Assembly (NCBI GenBank): GCA_017503015.1
Contig: JAFVTX010000046.1
Coordinates: 19,199 to 83,198, forward strand
From: Fibrobacter sp.
GTDB taxonomy: Bacteria > Fibrobacterota > Fibrobacteria > Fibrobacterales > Fibrobacteraceae
DNA: 64,000 bases
Direction of reading: 5' to 3'
Shown: piece after piece, positions 42,210 to 51,679 of the stretch
How the letters are laid out: each line of letters opens with the position of its first letter
How positions within the stretch are numbered: the stretch's first letter is position 1
Notes under the pieces: model-generated
The model's database searches: none
Told to the model about the DNA's origin: nothing
What the model saw: only the letters and a program-made list of their open reading frames with translations
Made by a program: the position numbers and the translations under genes

Positions 42210-45200
42210 ATGCTAAAACTCCGCTTCCCCAAACTGGTAGCCCTGGGCACATTTGCCCTGGGCCTTTTCTCCACCGCCTACGCCGAAATCGCTCCCTTGC
42301 GTGTTGGCCCCGTGAGCCAGTACGGCATGTTAATGACGGGCATAAACTCGCAAAACGAAGGTCGTGTGTATGGCAGTTGTAATGCTTATTCTAACGCCAG
42401 CGGCAACGAGGTTCAGGTAAAGGGCATGAGCCTGTTCTGGAGCAATGAAAAAAGCCAGAACCGCTTTTGGAGAAATGATGTCATTACGGGAATGGTAAGC
42501 CAGCAGGGCATCCAGGTAATCCGTGCCGCCATGGCGGTAGACGACCAGGGCTGGGGAAATGGACATTACTTTATTAATGGCAAGACTGAATATTATCAGG
42601 ACTTGCTGGACGAGACGGTCCAGGCGGCTATTGAGCAAGATATTTACGTGATTATCGACTATCACTCCCACACGGCGGTGGACAATGTAGGTCGTGCCAA
42701 GGAATTCTTCAAGATTCAGGCGAAAAAATGGGGCTCTTATCCCAATGTGATTTTTGAAATTTACAATGAACCCATATGCAAGGCGGGTCAGGGCCATGGC
42801 AACAGTTCCAATTGCACGATGATTACTTGGCCAGAAATCAAGGCGTACGCCAACGAGGTGATTCCCATTATCCGCCGCTATTCCAACAACCTGATTGTGG
42901 TGGGAACTCCCAGTTGGTCTGGAAATCCTGGTGCGGTCGTTGGAAATGCGATTACCGGTTATGATAACATTGCCTATACGTTCCATTACTATGCGGGCAA
43001 GGACGATGGCTCTGACGCCCATGATTTTATTTCGATGTCGGCCGACGTGAACAGCGCGCTTGGGGCCGGACTTTCCGTGTTTGTGACAGAATGGGGAACT
43101 GTAGGTTATGGCGGCGATGGCGCTCCCAGCATGGCGAACAATCCCCAGTGGCAAACCTGGATGAACTTGAAGAAACTTTCATCGGCTAACTGGAACGCAG
43201 GCAGGAATATGACCAAGGATGGGGCCGAAAATAGCGAGTACTTTGCCGACTTCGACGTAGATAACACATCTCCTGCTAACTGGACCTATTCTGCCAGTGG
43301 TGAGTGGGTAAATGCCAATGTCTTTAACGGACTTTCTGCTATGACATATTCCCGGTGCGCAAGCTATGTGGACCTGCCCGCTGTTCCGGCTGACGATCCT
43401 GATTTTGACGATTCTGGTGATGACTTTGGTGACAATATCTATGAAGACGAGGTTATCAGTCATGATTACGTGATTGTTGATTTTGACATGAATAACTTGG
43501 GAGGCGGCAACTATTCCTATGTGTACTCAAGTTTAGATGATCCCAATGGCGATTGGACTTGGTATATTGGCAACGATGGTGAAAAGACCTTCTTTGTAGA
43601 TGGCTCTAATGCCGGGGGCTTGGTGAAAGTGTTTGCCAATGATGGTGCCGGTTGGGCTGGTTTTGGCATCTACTTGAAAGAAATGAAGGGCTGCGAAGTT
43701 TTGTCGTTCAAGTACAAAGGCCTGGCGAATGATTTCTCGTTCAATGCTGGCAGTTCTGTGCTTATACAGGAAAGTCTTATTGGCACAGAATCGTGGATGA
43801 CTCAGTCAATTTCCTTGGACGGTATTGACCCCGTTGTCCTTGAATCTCCACTGGAGCTCAAATGGCAAGTTTCAGGTTCTCCTAGTGGCGGAGATCTCTA
43901 CATAGATGACGTGGTGTGCGGAGAACCCTCCAGCAGCTCAAGCGGCGATGAACCTGCAAGTTCCGGTAGCTTCGAAGAATATGCGCTCTCGCCGAACTAC
44001 GATTATGCCTACGCTGGTAACGGCTGGACTATTGAAAACCCGCAAAATGAAGGGAATATAGCGGCGATCGTTTATGACGACGAAATGGGCGGTGATTTCT
44101 GGGGCCTAAAAAATGTGAATACAGAAGAGGAAGGAGGTTATGCCGGTGTAGGTATGAACATTTCTAATTTGAACGGATGCCAGGTCCTATCTTACCAGTA
44201 TATAGGCGTTGGCCATAACCTGACTTTTGCCAATACTCCCGATGGAGAAGATGTGTTGGCAGAATGGGAAATTCCCAGTAGCAACACTTGGACAACCCAT
44301 ACATTCAATATGTCTTCACTATCCGGAATCAATTTGGAAAGAGAGCTTGATATCAAGTGGCAGGTTCCTGGTGGTGAAAACGGAAACCTCTACGTCAAAG
44401 AAATCCAGTGTGTATTGGATGGAGGTTCCAGCAGTTCCAGCGTCGGTGAGGAAAGTAGTTCCAGCGTTGAATTGCCCATAGTGGCAGAACCCACCACCAA
44501 CACGGAACTGTTCGACGATTTCGAGGACGGCGATTATTACCCGCTTTGGGATGGTATAGGGCAATGGTGGGCCGAGACGGATGTTGTTGGTGGCGGCGGA
44601 TCTTCGAATGCGGAGCTTTCCTTTGTGAAGGGAAGTGCTTCGGCCAAGGCTCTGCAAATGTCATACTCCCTGGATGTGGGGGATTATCCATGGGGTCCTC
44701 CCTATGCAACTATTTCCACCAACGATTTTAACGAGATGAATTTGTCACAGTGCTCGGAAGTCCGCTACGACTACAAGGGCTCAGCCCACAAGTTCCGCTT
44801 GAAGGTGAGTTCGACCATGAATGACCTGCTGGACATGGACTGGGGATTCCCCACCTTTGCGGTAACGTCGCCTAGCGAGTCCTGGCAGACCGTGACGATT
44901 CCCGTCGCTAGCCTGAGGCAGGAATGGACTGGCTCAAGCGGCAACTGGGTGGATGTAGAAACGGTGCTCCAGTATGCGAATGGTTTTGACTGGAGGGTTG
45001 ACGGTGAGGATACAGACGACAAATCCAGCGGCACTCTCGCCATCGACAATATCCGCTGCGTGGGCCTTGCCGAAACGCAGTACTACAGGATTACATTCAT
45101 GAACGGCACCGAGCCCTATGAAGCAAAGGATTGGGCCGCAGGCTCCAATGTACCGGACCCCGAAGGGACACCTGCCAAGGCCCCTGATGCCCAGTTCACT

Positions 45201-47243
45201 TATACTTTCAGCAATTGGACCTATGGCAACGACGGATATGGTAATCCCACGAGGTATGTGACCGGCACTGCCACCTACGAGGCCGTTTACAACTCCGTTC
45301 TAAGGGCCTACACGGTTAGTTTCTTGATGGATGACGGGACTCCTGTTGAAAACGGGGTGCTTGAAGGCGTGGAATATGGAACCCTGGTTTCGTCCATTGT
45401 TCCTGCGGAGGACCCCACCAAGGAATCGACTGCCGAATACACCTATGCCTTTACGGGCTGGACTCCCGATATCGCGGATGCCATAGTGACGGGAAACATC
45501 GATTACACGGCCGTGTTTAGTGAAAATAAGAACAAGTATGCCGTTACCTTTGTGGACGAAGACGAATCCATTTTGAAGGCTGCGGTTGAGTATGATTACG
45601 GCACGTTGCCCGGGGCTATCGATGTGCCCACGGTCGAAGACAAGAATGGCAAGAAATTTGCGGGTTGGGAACCCGGGCTAGCCACGGTTACAAAGGAGGT
45701 CACTTACAAGGCGGTCTATACCGACAAGATTGTCGTCACCTGGAAAGATGACGACGGCTCCGTGCTGCGTCAAGATTATGTTGATGATGGCGATATGCCG
45801 TACTATGGCGAAGATCCCGCAAAGGATCCCACGGCTGAATACACTTATACCTTCGACAAGTGGACTCCCGCGGTGGTTGCCGCTACGGAGAATGCGACCT
45901 ATACGGCCTCGTATACAAGCGTGAAGAACAAGTACGACGTGACATTTGTAGCCGAGCATAACCCCGATGCGAACATCACTGTTTCCAAGGAGTACGGAGA
46001 AGCGGTCGCATCGTTTGCTCCGCAGGTCGATGGCGCCGTGACCGCCGAATACACCTATGTTTTTGATGGCTGGATGCCGGTCATTACGGACCAGACAGTC
46101 ATTACGGGCGGAGTCACTTACACGGCCAAGTACAAACAGAACAAGAATCAGTACACTGTGGCCTTCGTGAGCGATGACGGCTCCACGCCACTCTCCAGTG
46201 TCACCAGGGACTACGGCACTGAAATTGTCTCCATGTTCCCGTCGCCAGACCCGACAAAGGAACCGACAGATGCAAAGACCTACGAATTCGACAGGTGGGT
46301 GATAAAGGTTTCCGACACCGAGGATACGGAACTGGCTGAAGGTGCTGTTCTTGTTTCCGACATGAAACTCAAGGCCGTATTCAAGGAATTCCCGCGCAAG
46401 TACGGAATCACCTTCTTGAACGAGGACAACAGCGTCTATAAGGCACAGGTCATGTATGAGTATGGCACCCTGGCCAGCGAGATTTTGCCGGAGGAAAATC
46501 CGACCAAGGATAGCGACGACAAATTCAGCTACACCTTTGCGAATTGGGACCCCCAGGTAACCGATGTGACAGGAGAGGCTGTCTACAGGCCGGTATTCAC
46601 TTCAACCGCGCTTGTGCCTGAATATTCTAGCAGCTCTGCGGAAGGTCCTGAGTCCAGTAGCAGCGAAGAGCCGATTGAATCCAGTTCTAGTGAAACGCCG
46701 GTTGTCTCTAGTTCTAGCGAAGATCCCGAGGTATCTAGCAGCAGCGAAGGACCGGTTGTCTCCAGCTCCAGCGAAACGCCTGTAGCCAGCAGTAGTTCTG
46801 AGAAACCGGCCTCTAGTAGCAGTACAGAGATTGCCGCGAACTCTTCGAGTTCAACTTCGGCGCCTCTCAGTTCAAGCGACGCTAGCTCCAGTTCTAGCTC
46901 TGCCGACAAACCGAAATCTAGCGCAAGTGAGGACGATAGGTCCAGCAGTTCCAAGGGCAATGATTATGCCAAGTCCAGTTCTAGCGGCAAAACCGATGGA
47001 CTCTACCCGACGGTGGGCAGTGTGAACATGGTTTTTGCCCACAACGAGCTGACGGTCACCGTGCCTAAGGCGTCGGAAGTGAAAGTCCACGTGTTCGACA
47101 TACAGGGCCACCTGCAGGAACATTACCTGGGCTACTCCGCCGGAGACCACGTGGTATCCCTCAGGCACCTGAACAAGGGAGTGTACATTGTCCGGGTGGC
47201 AAGCGGGAGCGCCGTGAAGACCCAACGGATAATGATAAAGTAG
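42210..47243 (+). CDS. secreted GH5 endoglucanase with CBM11-like modules, InlB repeats and T9SS-like C-terminus
   Basis: 1677 residues. Signal peptide ends near 'STAYA' (25). The GH5 domain (about 27-395) shows R105, H152, 'FEIYNEP' with acid/base E187, 'TFHYY' with H259, and nucleophile E294 in 'FVTEWG', so it should cleave beta-1,4-glucan by the retaining mechanism. Three carbohydrate-binding-like modules follow (about 420-555, 590-730, 755-945; typical ends 'LYIDDVVC', 'AIDNIRC'), then seven InlB-type repeats (955-1475), Ser-rich linkers and a C-terminal sorting-like domain ending 'GVYIVRVASGSAVKTQRIMIK'. It probably degrades cellulose at or outside the cell surface. GAGG at good spacing supports the start. 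Confidence 0.92.
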   Translation: MLKLRFPKLVALGTFALGLFSTAYAEIAPLRVGPVSQYGMLMTGINSQNEGRVYGSCNAYSNASGNEVQVKGMSLFWSNEKSQNRFWRNDVITGMVSQQGIQVIRAAMAVDDQGWGNGHYFINGKTEYYQDLLDETVQAAIEQDIYVIIDYHSHTAVDNVGRAKEFFKIQAKKWGSYPNVIFEIYNEPICKAGQGHGNSSNCTMITWPEIKAYANEVIPIIRRYSNNLIVVGTPSWSGNPGAVVGNAITGYDNIAYTFHYYAGKDDGSDAHDFISMSADVNSALGAGLSVFVTEWGTVGYGGDGAPSMANNPQWQTWMNLKKLSSANWNAGRNMTKDGAENSEYFADFDVDNTSPANWTYSASGEWVNANVFNGLSAMTYSRCASYVDLPAVPADDPDFDDSGDDFGDNIYEDEVISHDYVIVDFDMNNLGGGNYSYVYSSLDDPNGDWTWYIGNDGEKTFFVDGSNAGGLVKVFANDGAGWAGFGIYLKEMKGCEVLSFKYKGLANDFSFNAGSSVLIQESLIGTESWMTQSISLDGIDPVVLESPLELKWQVSGSPSGGDLYIDDVVCGEPSSSSSGDEPASSGSFEEYALSPNYDYAYAGNGWTIENPQNEGNIAAIVYDDEMGGDFWGLKNVNTEEEGGYAGVGMNISNLNGCQVLSYQYIGVGHNLTFANTPDGEDVLAEWEIPSSNTWTTHTFNMSSLSGINLERELDIKWQVPGGENGNLYVKEIQCVLDGGSSSSSVGEESSSSVELPIVAEPTTNTELFDDFEDGDYYPLWDGIGQWWAETDVVGGGGSSNAELSFVKGSASAKALQMSYSLDVGDYPWGPPYATISTNDFNEMNLSQCSEVRYDYKGSAHKFRLKVSSTMNDLLDMDWGFPTFAVTSPSESWQTVTIPVASLRQEWTGSSGNWVDVETVLQYANGFDWRVDGEDTDDKSSGTLAIDNIRCVGLAETQYYRITFMNGTEPYEAKDWAAGSNVPDPEGTPAKAPDAQFTYTFSNWTYGNDGYGNPTRYVTGTATYEAVYNSVLRAYTVSFLMDDGTPVENGVLEGVEYGTLVSSIVPAEDPTKESTAEYTYAFTGWTPDIADAIVTGNIDYTAVFSENKNKYAVTFVDEDESILKAAVEYDYGTLPGAIDVPTVEDKNGKKFAGWEPGLATVTKEVTYKAVYTDKIVVTWKDDDGSVLRQDYVDDGDMPYYGEDPAKDPTAEYTYTFDKWTPAVVAATENATYTASYTSVKNKYDVTFVAEHNPDANITVSKEYGEAVASFAPQVDGAVTAEYTYVFDGWMPVITDQTVITGGVTYTAKYKQNKNQYTVAFVSDDGSTPLSSVTRDYGTEIVSMFPSPDPTKEPTDAKTYEFDRWVIKVSDTEDTELAEGAVLVSDMKLKAVFKEFPRKYGITFLNEDNSVYKAQVMYEYGTLASEILPEENPTKDSDDKFSYTFANWDPQVTDVTGEAVYRPVFTSTALVPEYSSSSAEGPESSSSEEPIESSSSETPVVSSSSEDPEVSSSSEGPVVSSSSETPVASSSSEKPASSSSTEIAANSSSSTSAPLSSSDASSSSSSADKPKSSASEDDRSSSSKGNDYAKSSSSGKTDGLYPTVGSVNMVFAHNELTVTVPKASEVKVHVFDIQGHLQEHYLGYSAGDHVVSLRHLNKGVYIVRVASGSAVKTQRIMIK
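46761..47080 (+). repeat. copy 2 of long direct repeats shared with the giant protein gene
   Basis: Blocks 46761-46861 (101 bp) and 46998-47080 (83 bp) are identical to 7778-7878 and 8012-8094, in the same orientation, on the other side of the prophage. Confidence 0.9.
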
Positions 47244-47269
47244 GATTTGATTTTCTACACCTCCAAACA

Positions 47270-47298
47270 AAGTCCCAGTCGCAAGGCTGGGACTTTTC
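47270..47298 (+). terminator. rho-independent terminator of the cellulase gene
   Basis: AAGTCCCAG and CTGGGACTT flank an 8-base loop; the second arm ends in TTTT. Confidence 0.85.
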
Positions 47299-47327
47299 CG
47301 TAAGGGGTTATTTAGTGTTTTGACAAA

Positions 47328-47352
47328 AAATAGCCCCGTGGAACACGGGGCT
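47328..47352 (-). terminator. terminator of the minus-strand HD-like gene
   Basis: On the minus strand AGCCCCGTG-TTC-CACGGGGCT followed by ATTTTTTG. Between it and the gene lies a second hairpin, GGGGGAGACTTCCCCC (47360-47375), of a type that also follows the minus-strand genes at 53199 and 60618. Confidence 0.85.
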
Positions 47353-47376
47353 GCAATCAGGGGGAGACTTCCCCCT

Positions 47377-47901
47377 TTACACTCCCAGGGCCTCGATGGC
47401 GGCCTTGTACTTGTGGAGGCGGAACTTGGTCTTGAGTTCCCGGCGTTCCTGGCGCTGGATGTACTTGTCGTCCATGAGCATGGTCAAGATAGCGGCCTTT
47501 GCCTTTGCGGCAACGGGGTTGTCCTTGAGGGTCTCCACGAATTTCACGAATTCCTTTTCGCGGGCCTCGTAGGTGGCCTGTTCGGCGGGCATGCCCTGGG
47601 CCATGAGGTTGCAGCTGTATTCGTCGATCCAGCCCTGGTTCTTGTGGTAGGTCATCTTCTGGATGAGTTCCACCATGTCGGCGGGTACGCCCATGGCGAT
47701 GACGTCTTCGGGAGTTTTCTTGGTAGAAGCCGTGATGAGGTCCTGCAGGATGGCGAGGGTCTGCACCTCTTCGGACTCACCCTTGTTCTTGAGGTAGTCC
47801 GCCACGTTCTGCAGAAAGTCGATGTAGGGTCCGCCGGCCTTGTCCTTTTGACCTTTGTGGACCTCGGCGGCAATTTTGTAGGCTTCTTGGTAAGAGAGCA
47901 T
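47377..47901 (-). CDS. degenerate HD-domain (SpoT-like) protein
   Basis: 174 residues. The start 'AYKIAAEVHKGQKDKAGGPYIDFLQNVADYL' and 'AILQDLITASTKKTPEDVIAMGVPADMVELIQKMT' follow the HD hydrolase part of RelA/SpoT, but the metal ligands are changed: the family's PYxxH reads 'PYIDF' and the HD pair reads 'QD' ('LQDL'). It is therefore unlikely to hydrolyse (p)ppGpp. A charged helical tail ends it. Alone on its strand, with its own terminator. Confidence 0.65.
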   Translation of the reverse strand: MLSYQEAYKIAAEVHKGQKDKAGGPYIDFLQNVADYLKNKGESEEVQTLAILQDLITASTKKTPEDVIAMGVPADMVELIQKMTYHKNQGWIDEYSCNLMAQGMPAEQATYEAREKEFVKFVETLKDNPVAAKAKAAILTMLMDDKYIQRQERRELKTKFRLHKYKAAIEALGV

Positions 47902-48107
47902 GTTAATCCTTTTTAAGTGTAAAATCTTGGGGCGTCGGGCGCCTTACCCTCAATATATATAATTCTTTTATTGGAAAAATGTGTGTTTGTTGAAAAAAAA
48001 GGATGTTTTGCGTTTTTTTCATAAAAAAGGCTTTTTTTCTGTTTTTTAGGGGGTGGAAAAAACGTTGATTGCTAAATTTGACGTCGAAATTTTACAAGGA
48101 GAATTCT

Positions 48108-50249
48108 GTGTCGAATCAATTCATAAAAAAGGCTTTACTCGGTGCCGCAATTGTGCTCAACCTCTCCGCTTGCGGAGACGAGTCTGTGGTGGATAACGAC
48201 GGACTTTCGGTACTTGAAGAACTGGATGAAGAGTGTACGGACCAGAATGACGGGTCTGTGGCTTTTGTAAAGTCCACAAGGACCGTATATATGTGTGCTG
48301 ACGGCGAATGGATTGCTTTGAGTGACCAGGAGGGTATCCAGTATCGTTGCGGATCGGAATACCTCAAGGATTCGACGGGGATTGCCATTGTCTGCGACGG
48401 CGATACCATTGGAACGGTCAGCAACGGAAAAGATGGGATTAAAGGTGGAAATGGTGTAACTGTCGATACGGCTGCAATCAACAAGTCTATCAAAGACGCT
48501 TTGAGCAGTACCTCGAGCAAACTTATCGAAGATATCGATGACAAGTTCGACGACGCCTACAGCAGCTGGAACGCAGAACTTGAAGACAGGTCTTGCGCCA
48601 TCGTCGATACGGTTCGCGACAACGAAAGGGCAAGCATCACCGTGACTATCAAGTGCGGCGAAGCCGAAACCATGATGGAAATTCCGTTCGCGCCCGTGAA
48701 CGAGAATCTCGGCAAGGTGTACAAGAAGCATGTTGTCGTGCGTCTCCCGGTGCAGGCCAACAAGGAAACAAAAACCGATGACATCTACGAAGAAATCTGG
48801 AAGAACCTCAAGGGTGGCGACAATGCAGAGCTTACCGTGACGGACCTTGACGAAAAGTTCGCCCCGAACGGCAAGGTGTTTATGCAGGACCTGTTCGCCT
48901 CTGCCAATAAATCCTTTGTGACAATCGAAGAAACCAACGAAAAGACGGTGGAATACAAGGTTGCCCGCCTCGAAGGGGATCTCAACATCACGAACCTTAC
49001 GACCCCGGTTGTGAAGCTCCGTGTCAAGCTGAACCTGAGCAACAACGCTTTCGGCGCCTTTGGCGGATTTGGCTCGAACGCAACGGATGTCATTTACAAC
49101 ACCTATGCAGACTTGTCCGATGCGTCCGATACGGTTGTCATCGACTTCCTGACCGACTACAAGGCCGCCCGCGTAAAGAAGTTGGTTGACGATGGTAACG
49201 GTTTTGGTGTTGCAAACGAGCAGGCGAACAAGGAACTTGCCGGTGCCCTTTATTTGGAAAACAGCGAAGAGTATCCGTCCTTCGAACATTATGCCCCCGA
49301 TCAGATTGGCCTGGCCGAAAACTTCAACAGCATCGTGTGGGTGATGGCCCTCATTGACCAAAAGGACAAGACTCCGGGCTTTAACCCGGTCTATAACGCT
49401 TTCCGCAATGTCTTTGCCGAAAACGGCAACTTTAACACCGCCGTCAATACGACTTACGCAGGCAAGGAACACAGCATGTTCTTTGTTGATTACCTCGCTT
49501 TGCTTATCGACGCGAACTTCTTCAAGTGGAACCAAATGCAGCATGGCGACTCTACTGCTGAAACGAATGTCTGGAGTGGTACGGATGCCGTCTATTACAA
49601 GATTTTGCAGAATGGATTTGTGGAAGCCTATAAGCTTAAAGTCGAAGACGCAAAGGATTTCAATGATCCGTCTGGCTATAGCAGCAAGGTATATAAGTCT
49701 GATGTCAAAGGAGGATATTTCCATTACTTTGAATATATTGAAAACGAACAAGTTTGGTATCCTGTAACACTTTGGGCTGTAGGTGTTGCAACGGTGGAAA
49801 AAGTTTGCGATGCTGACGCTGTTAATTCGACCTTCTTCTATAGCTTTGAAGGTCTTGATGATAATGCCGTTTGTGTATGCAACGATGAAAACTGTGGCTG
49901 GCAATATACTGACAATGTATGCTTGGGCCGAAACAAAGGCGATAAGGGATCGGCGTTCTTTGACGGGAAAATTCAAGAGTATGAGTGCGAATGTGATCTA
50001 CCAGCTTCTTCTACTTGCGATAATCTTGTGCCTGATATTCCGAGCTCTTCGGGTTCTTTCGGTGAATCGAGCTCTTCCGGTGAATATTCTGAACAGGACG
50101 GCCTGACCCCGGAAGAACAGGCCAACAATCCGGAATCCAAGCTTTACCTCGGTGAATGCAGCGCTACTGTAAACGAAGGCAAAGAAAAGCTGTTCGACAC
50201 CAAGAATGCGGAACTTGCCACGACAACGAGCAAAACGACCTTTGTATGA
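48108..50249 (+). CDS. Cys-rich outer-surface lipoprotein, part before an in-frame TGA
   Basis: 713 residues from a GTG with AAGGAG upstream. The signal peptide ends in a lipobox 'LNLSAC' (Cys about 23). It has a short collagen-like run 'GKDGIKGGNG', a long unrecognised domain, Cys-rich modules ('VCVCNDENCGW') and Ser-rich linkers ('IPSSSGSFGESSSSGE'). At 50247-50249 a TGA follows 'TTSKTTFV', and the next codons, in the same frame, read 'DGSKWRKKDD', continuing a pattern seen elsewhere in the protein ('YMCADGEW'). The full gene thus probably runs to 51608. The function is unknown; surface exposure is likely. Confidence 0.8.
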   Translation: MSNQFIKKALLGAAIVLNLSACGDESVVDNDGLSVLEELDEECTDQNDGSVAFVKSTRTVYMCADGEWIALSDQEGIQYRCGSEYLKDSTGIAIVCDGDTIGTVSNGKDGIKGGNGVTVDTAAINKSIKDALSSTSSKLIEDIDDKFDDAYSSWNAELEDRSCAIVDTVRDNERASITVTIKCGEAETMMEIPFAPVNENLGKVYKKHVVVRLPVQANKETKTDDIYEEIWKNLKGGDNAELTVTDLDEKFAPNGKVFMQDLFASANKSFVTIEETNEKTVEYKVARLEGDLNITNLTTPVVKLRVKLNLSNNAFGAFGGFGSNATDVIYNTYADLSDASDTVVIDFLTDYKAARVKKLVDDGNGFGVANEQANKELAGALYLENSEEYPSFEHYAPDQIGLAENFNSIVWVMALIDQKDKTPGFNPVYNAFRNVFAENGNFNTAVNTTYAGKEHSMFFVDYLALLIDANFFKWNQMQHGDSTAETNVWSGTDAVYYKILQNGFVEAYKLKVEDAKDFNDPSGYSSKVYKSDVKGGYFHYFEYIENEQVWYPVTLWAVGVATVEKVCDADAVNSTFFYSFEGLDDNAVCVCNDENCGWQYTDNVCLGRNKGDKGSAFFDGKIQEYECECDLPASSTCDNLVPDIPSSSGSFGESSSSGEYSEQDGLTPEEQANNPESKLYLGECSATVNEGKEKLFDTKNAELATTTSKTTFV

Positions 50250-50312
50250 GATGGCTCCAAATGGAGAAAGAAAGATGATCATGACGAGAAATATGGTACA
50301 TGTACAAAAACC

Positions 50313-51608
50313 GTGATGGAAAAGGGCGAAGTCAAGGCAGAATCTGGTTCCAGATATTATAAGTGCGATTACCTTGATAAACAGGAAAAATACGAATGGG
50401 TTTCTACAGCTAAGGTTGACTTTGATTTACGTAAAGCTTGCCATTATGGCTATGTCAATGAAAAAGTGGTTACTGAATCCGGTTATGAATATGTTTGTGA
50501 AGAAAATTCTGAATATACAGACAACGACGGTAACCATATCCATGAATGGCGTGAACTTAGCTTTGAGGATATCTATGGCGAATGCGATGAAGATAAGATG
50601 AAAAATCAAACCAAAGTAGCAGTTTACGGAGGGAAAAAATACAAGTGTAACTACATTTCTGGAGGTTATTCCGGCGGATACTCTTGGGTTAAAGCAAGCG
50701 ATTTGGATGAAAACGCAACGCTTGGAATTTGCACGAGAAATCGATTCAGAGAAAAAGATGTTGCTATAGTCGGTAACGCATACTATGGATGTCTTTATAA
50801 TAATAACGTAGAAGGAATCCCCGCAAGTTCTTCCTCCACAGATTGGCTAGAAATTGGTGAAAAAGAGTACCTTAACGCCAAGCTTGGTGATTGCGATACC
50901 GATAGAGGTAATACTAAAAACATTGCAGACATTAAGAGCGAAACCCTCAAGGATGGTGAAAGCCACAGTTTCAAGTGCTCTATAGCTAAAGAAGTCGTAA
51001 ATGGCTATGGTAAGTGGGTTGACGCCTCCACAGACATTGCTCTCGACCAGATTTGCAACAGAGATAACGAAGATGCAACTGTTACCAAAGAAAGCGTAAT
51101 CTATGTCTGTGCGTACAAGGATGAATCATCCATGTATCAGTGGATTACTTCTGATGTGTACTGCGAAAATAAAGGTGAAAATTTGACATATGGCGGGTAT
51201 CTTGATAATCCGCTTAGTTCTTCTAGTATGGCTCACTGTGGTGGACGTATTGAATGTCAAACGGAAACCGACAAGAAAATCTGCTATGTCGGTACTGAGT
51301 CTTTCGTCAAATTGGATAGCATGTGGCAATCTGTGGCAGATTATTGCGATAAACATTCTACAGGTTACGCCTGTGAATTTCCAAAACACGTAGGTGATGA
51401 TTTGGAGGCATCAACTCTTAAGTATTACGAACAAACGGAATACTACGTAAATACAGAACAAGGTTATAAGAAAGCAGAAACTGCAGAAGAATATTGCGAA
51501 GCGTTTAACCCGAAGCGTGAAGGGCTCTGCGTATTTGAATTTGACGTTTATTCTTATTGTGAAAGTTCCAGTGAATGGAAAGCTGGGTCGTGCCCAACCC
51601 GCGAATAG
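50313..51608 (+). CDS. C-terminal remainder of the Cys-rich lipoprotein gene
   Basis: 431 codons from a GTG/ATG pair; in frame with the upstream ORF, separated by the TGA at 50247-50249 and 21 codons. It has no signal peptide or ribosome site of its own. It consists of repeated Cys modules such as 'YYKCDYLD', 'YEYVCEENSEY', 'YYGCLYNNN', 'YVCAYKDESS', each with 'W' a few residues later. If translated alone it would stay in the cytoplasm, so it is most likely part of the broken gene. Confidence 0.75.
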   Translation: MMEKGEVKAESGSRYYKCDYLDKQEKYEWVSTAKVDFDLRKACHYGYVNEKVVTESGYEYVCEENSEYTDNDGNHIHEWRELSFEDIYGECDEDKMKNQTKVAVYGGKKYKCNYISGGYSGGYSWVKASDLDENATLGICTRNRFREKDVAIVGNAYYGCLYNNNVEGIPASSSSTDWLEIGEKEYLNAKLGDCDTDRGNTKNIADIKSETLKDGESHSFKCSIAKEVVNGYGKWVDASTDIALDQICNRDNEDATVTKESVIYVCAYKDESSMYQWITSDVYCENKGENLTYGGYLDNPLSSSSMAHCGGRIECQTETDKKICYVGTESFVKLDSMWQSVADYCDKHSTGYACEFPKHVGDDLEASTLKYYEQTEYYVNTEQGYKKAETAEEYCEAFNPKREGLCVFEFDVYSYCESSSEWKAGSCPTRE

Positions 51609-51626
51609 AAATTGCACTAGAACATG

Positions 51627-51658
51627 AAAACATCCCCGCATTTGCGGGGATGTTTTGG
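51627..51658. terminator. bidirectional terminator between lipoprotein and metF
   Basis: AAAACATCCCCGCA and its partner GCGGGGATGTTTT close a 4-base loop. A-run and T-run on both sides allow it to serve both converging genes. Confidence 0.85.
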
Positions 51659-51679
51659 TTTTAAGGCTTTTGATTACGC

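Noticed and set aside
15363..50249. UGA recoded as a sense codon in this organism
   Set aside because: Several intact genes here stop at TGA with tight ATGA overlaps (for example 10730, 21925, 25351), which would not work if TGA were read as an amino acid.
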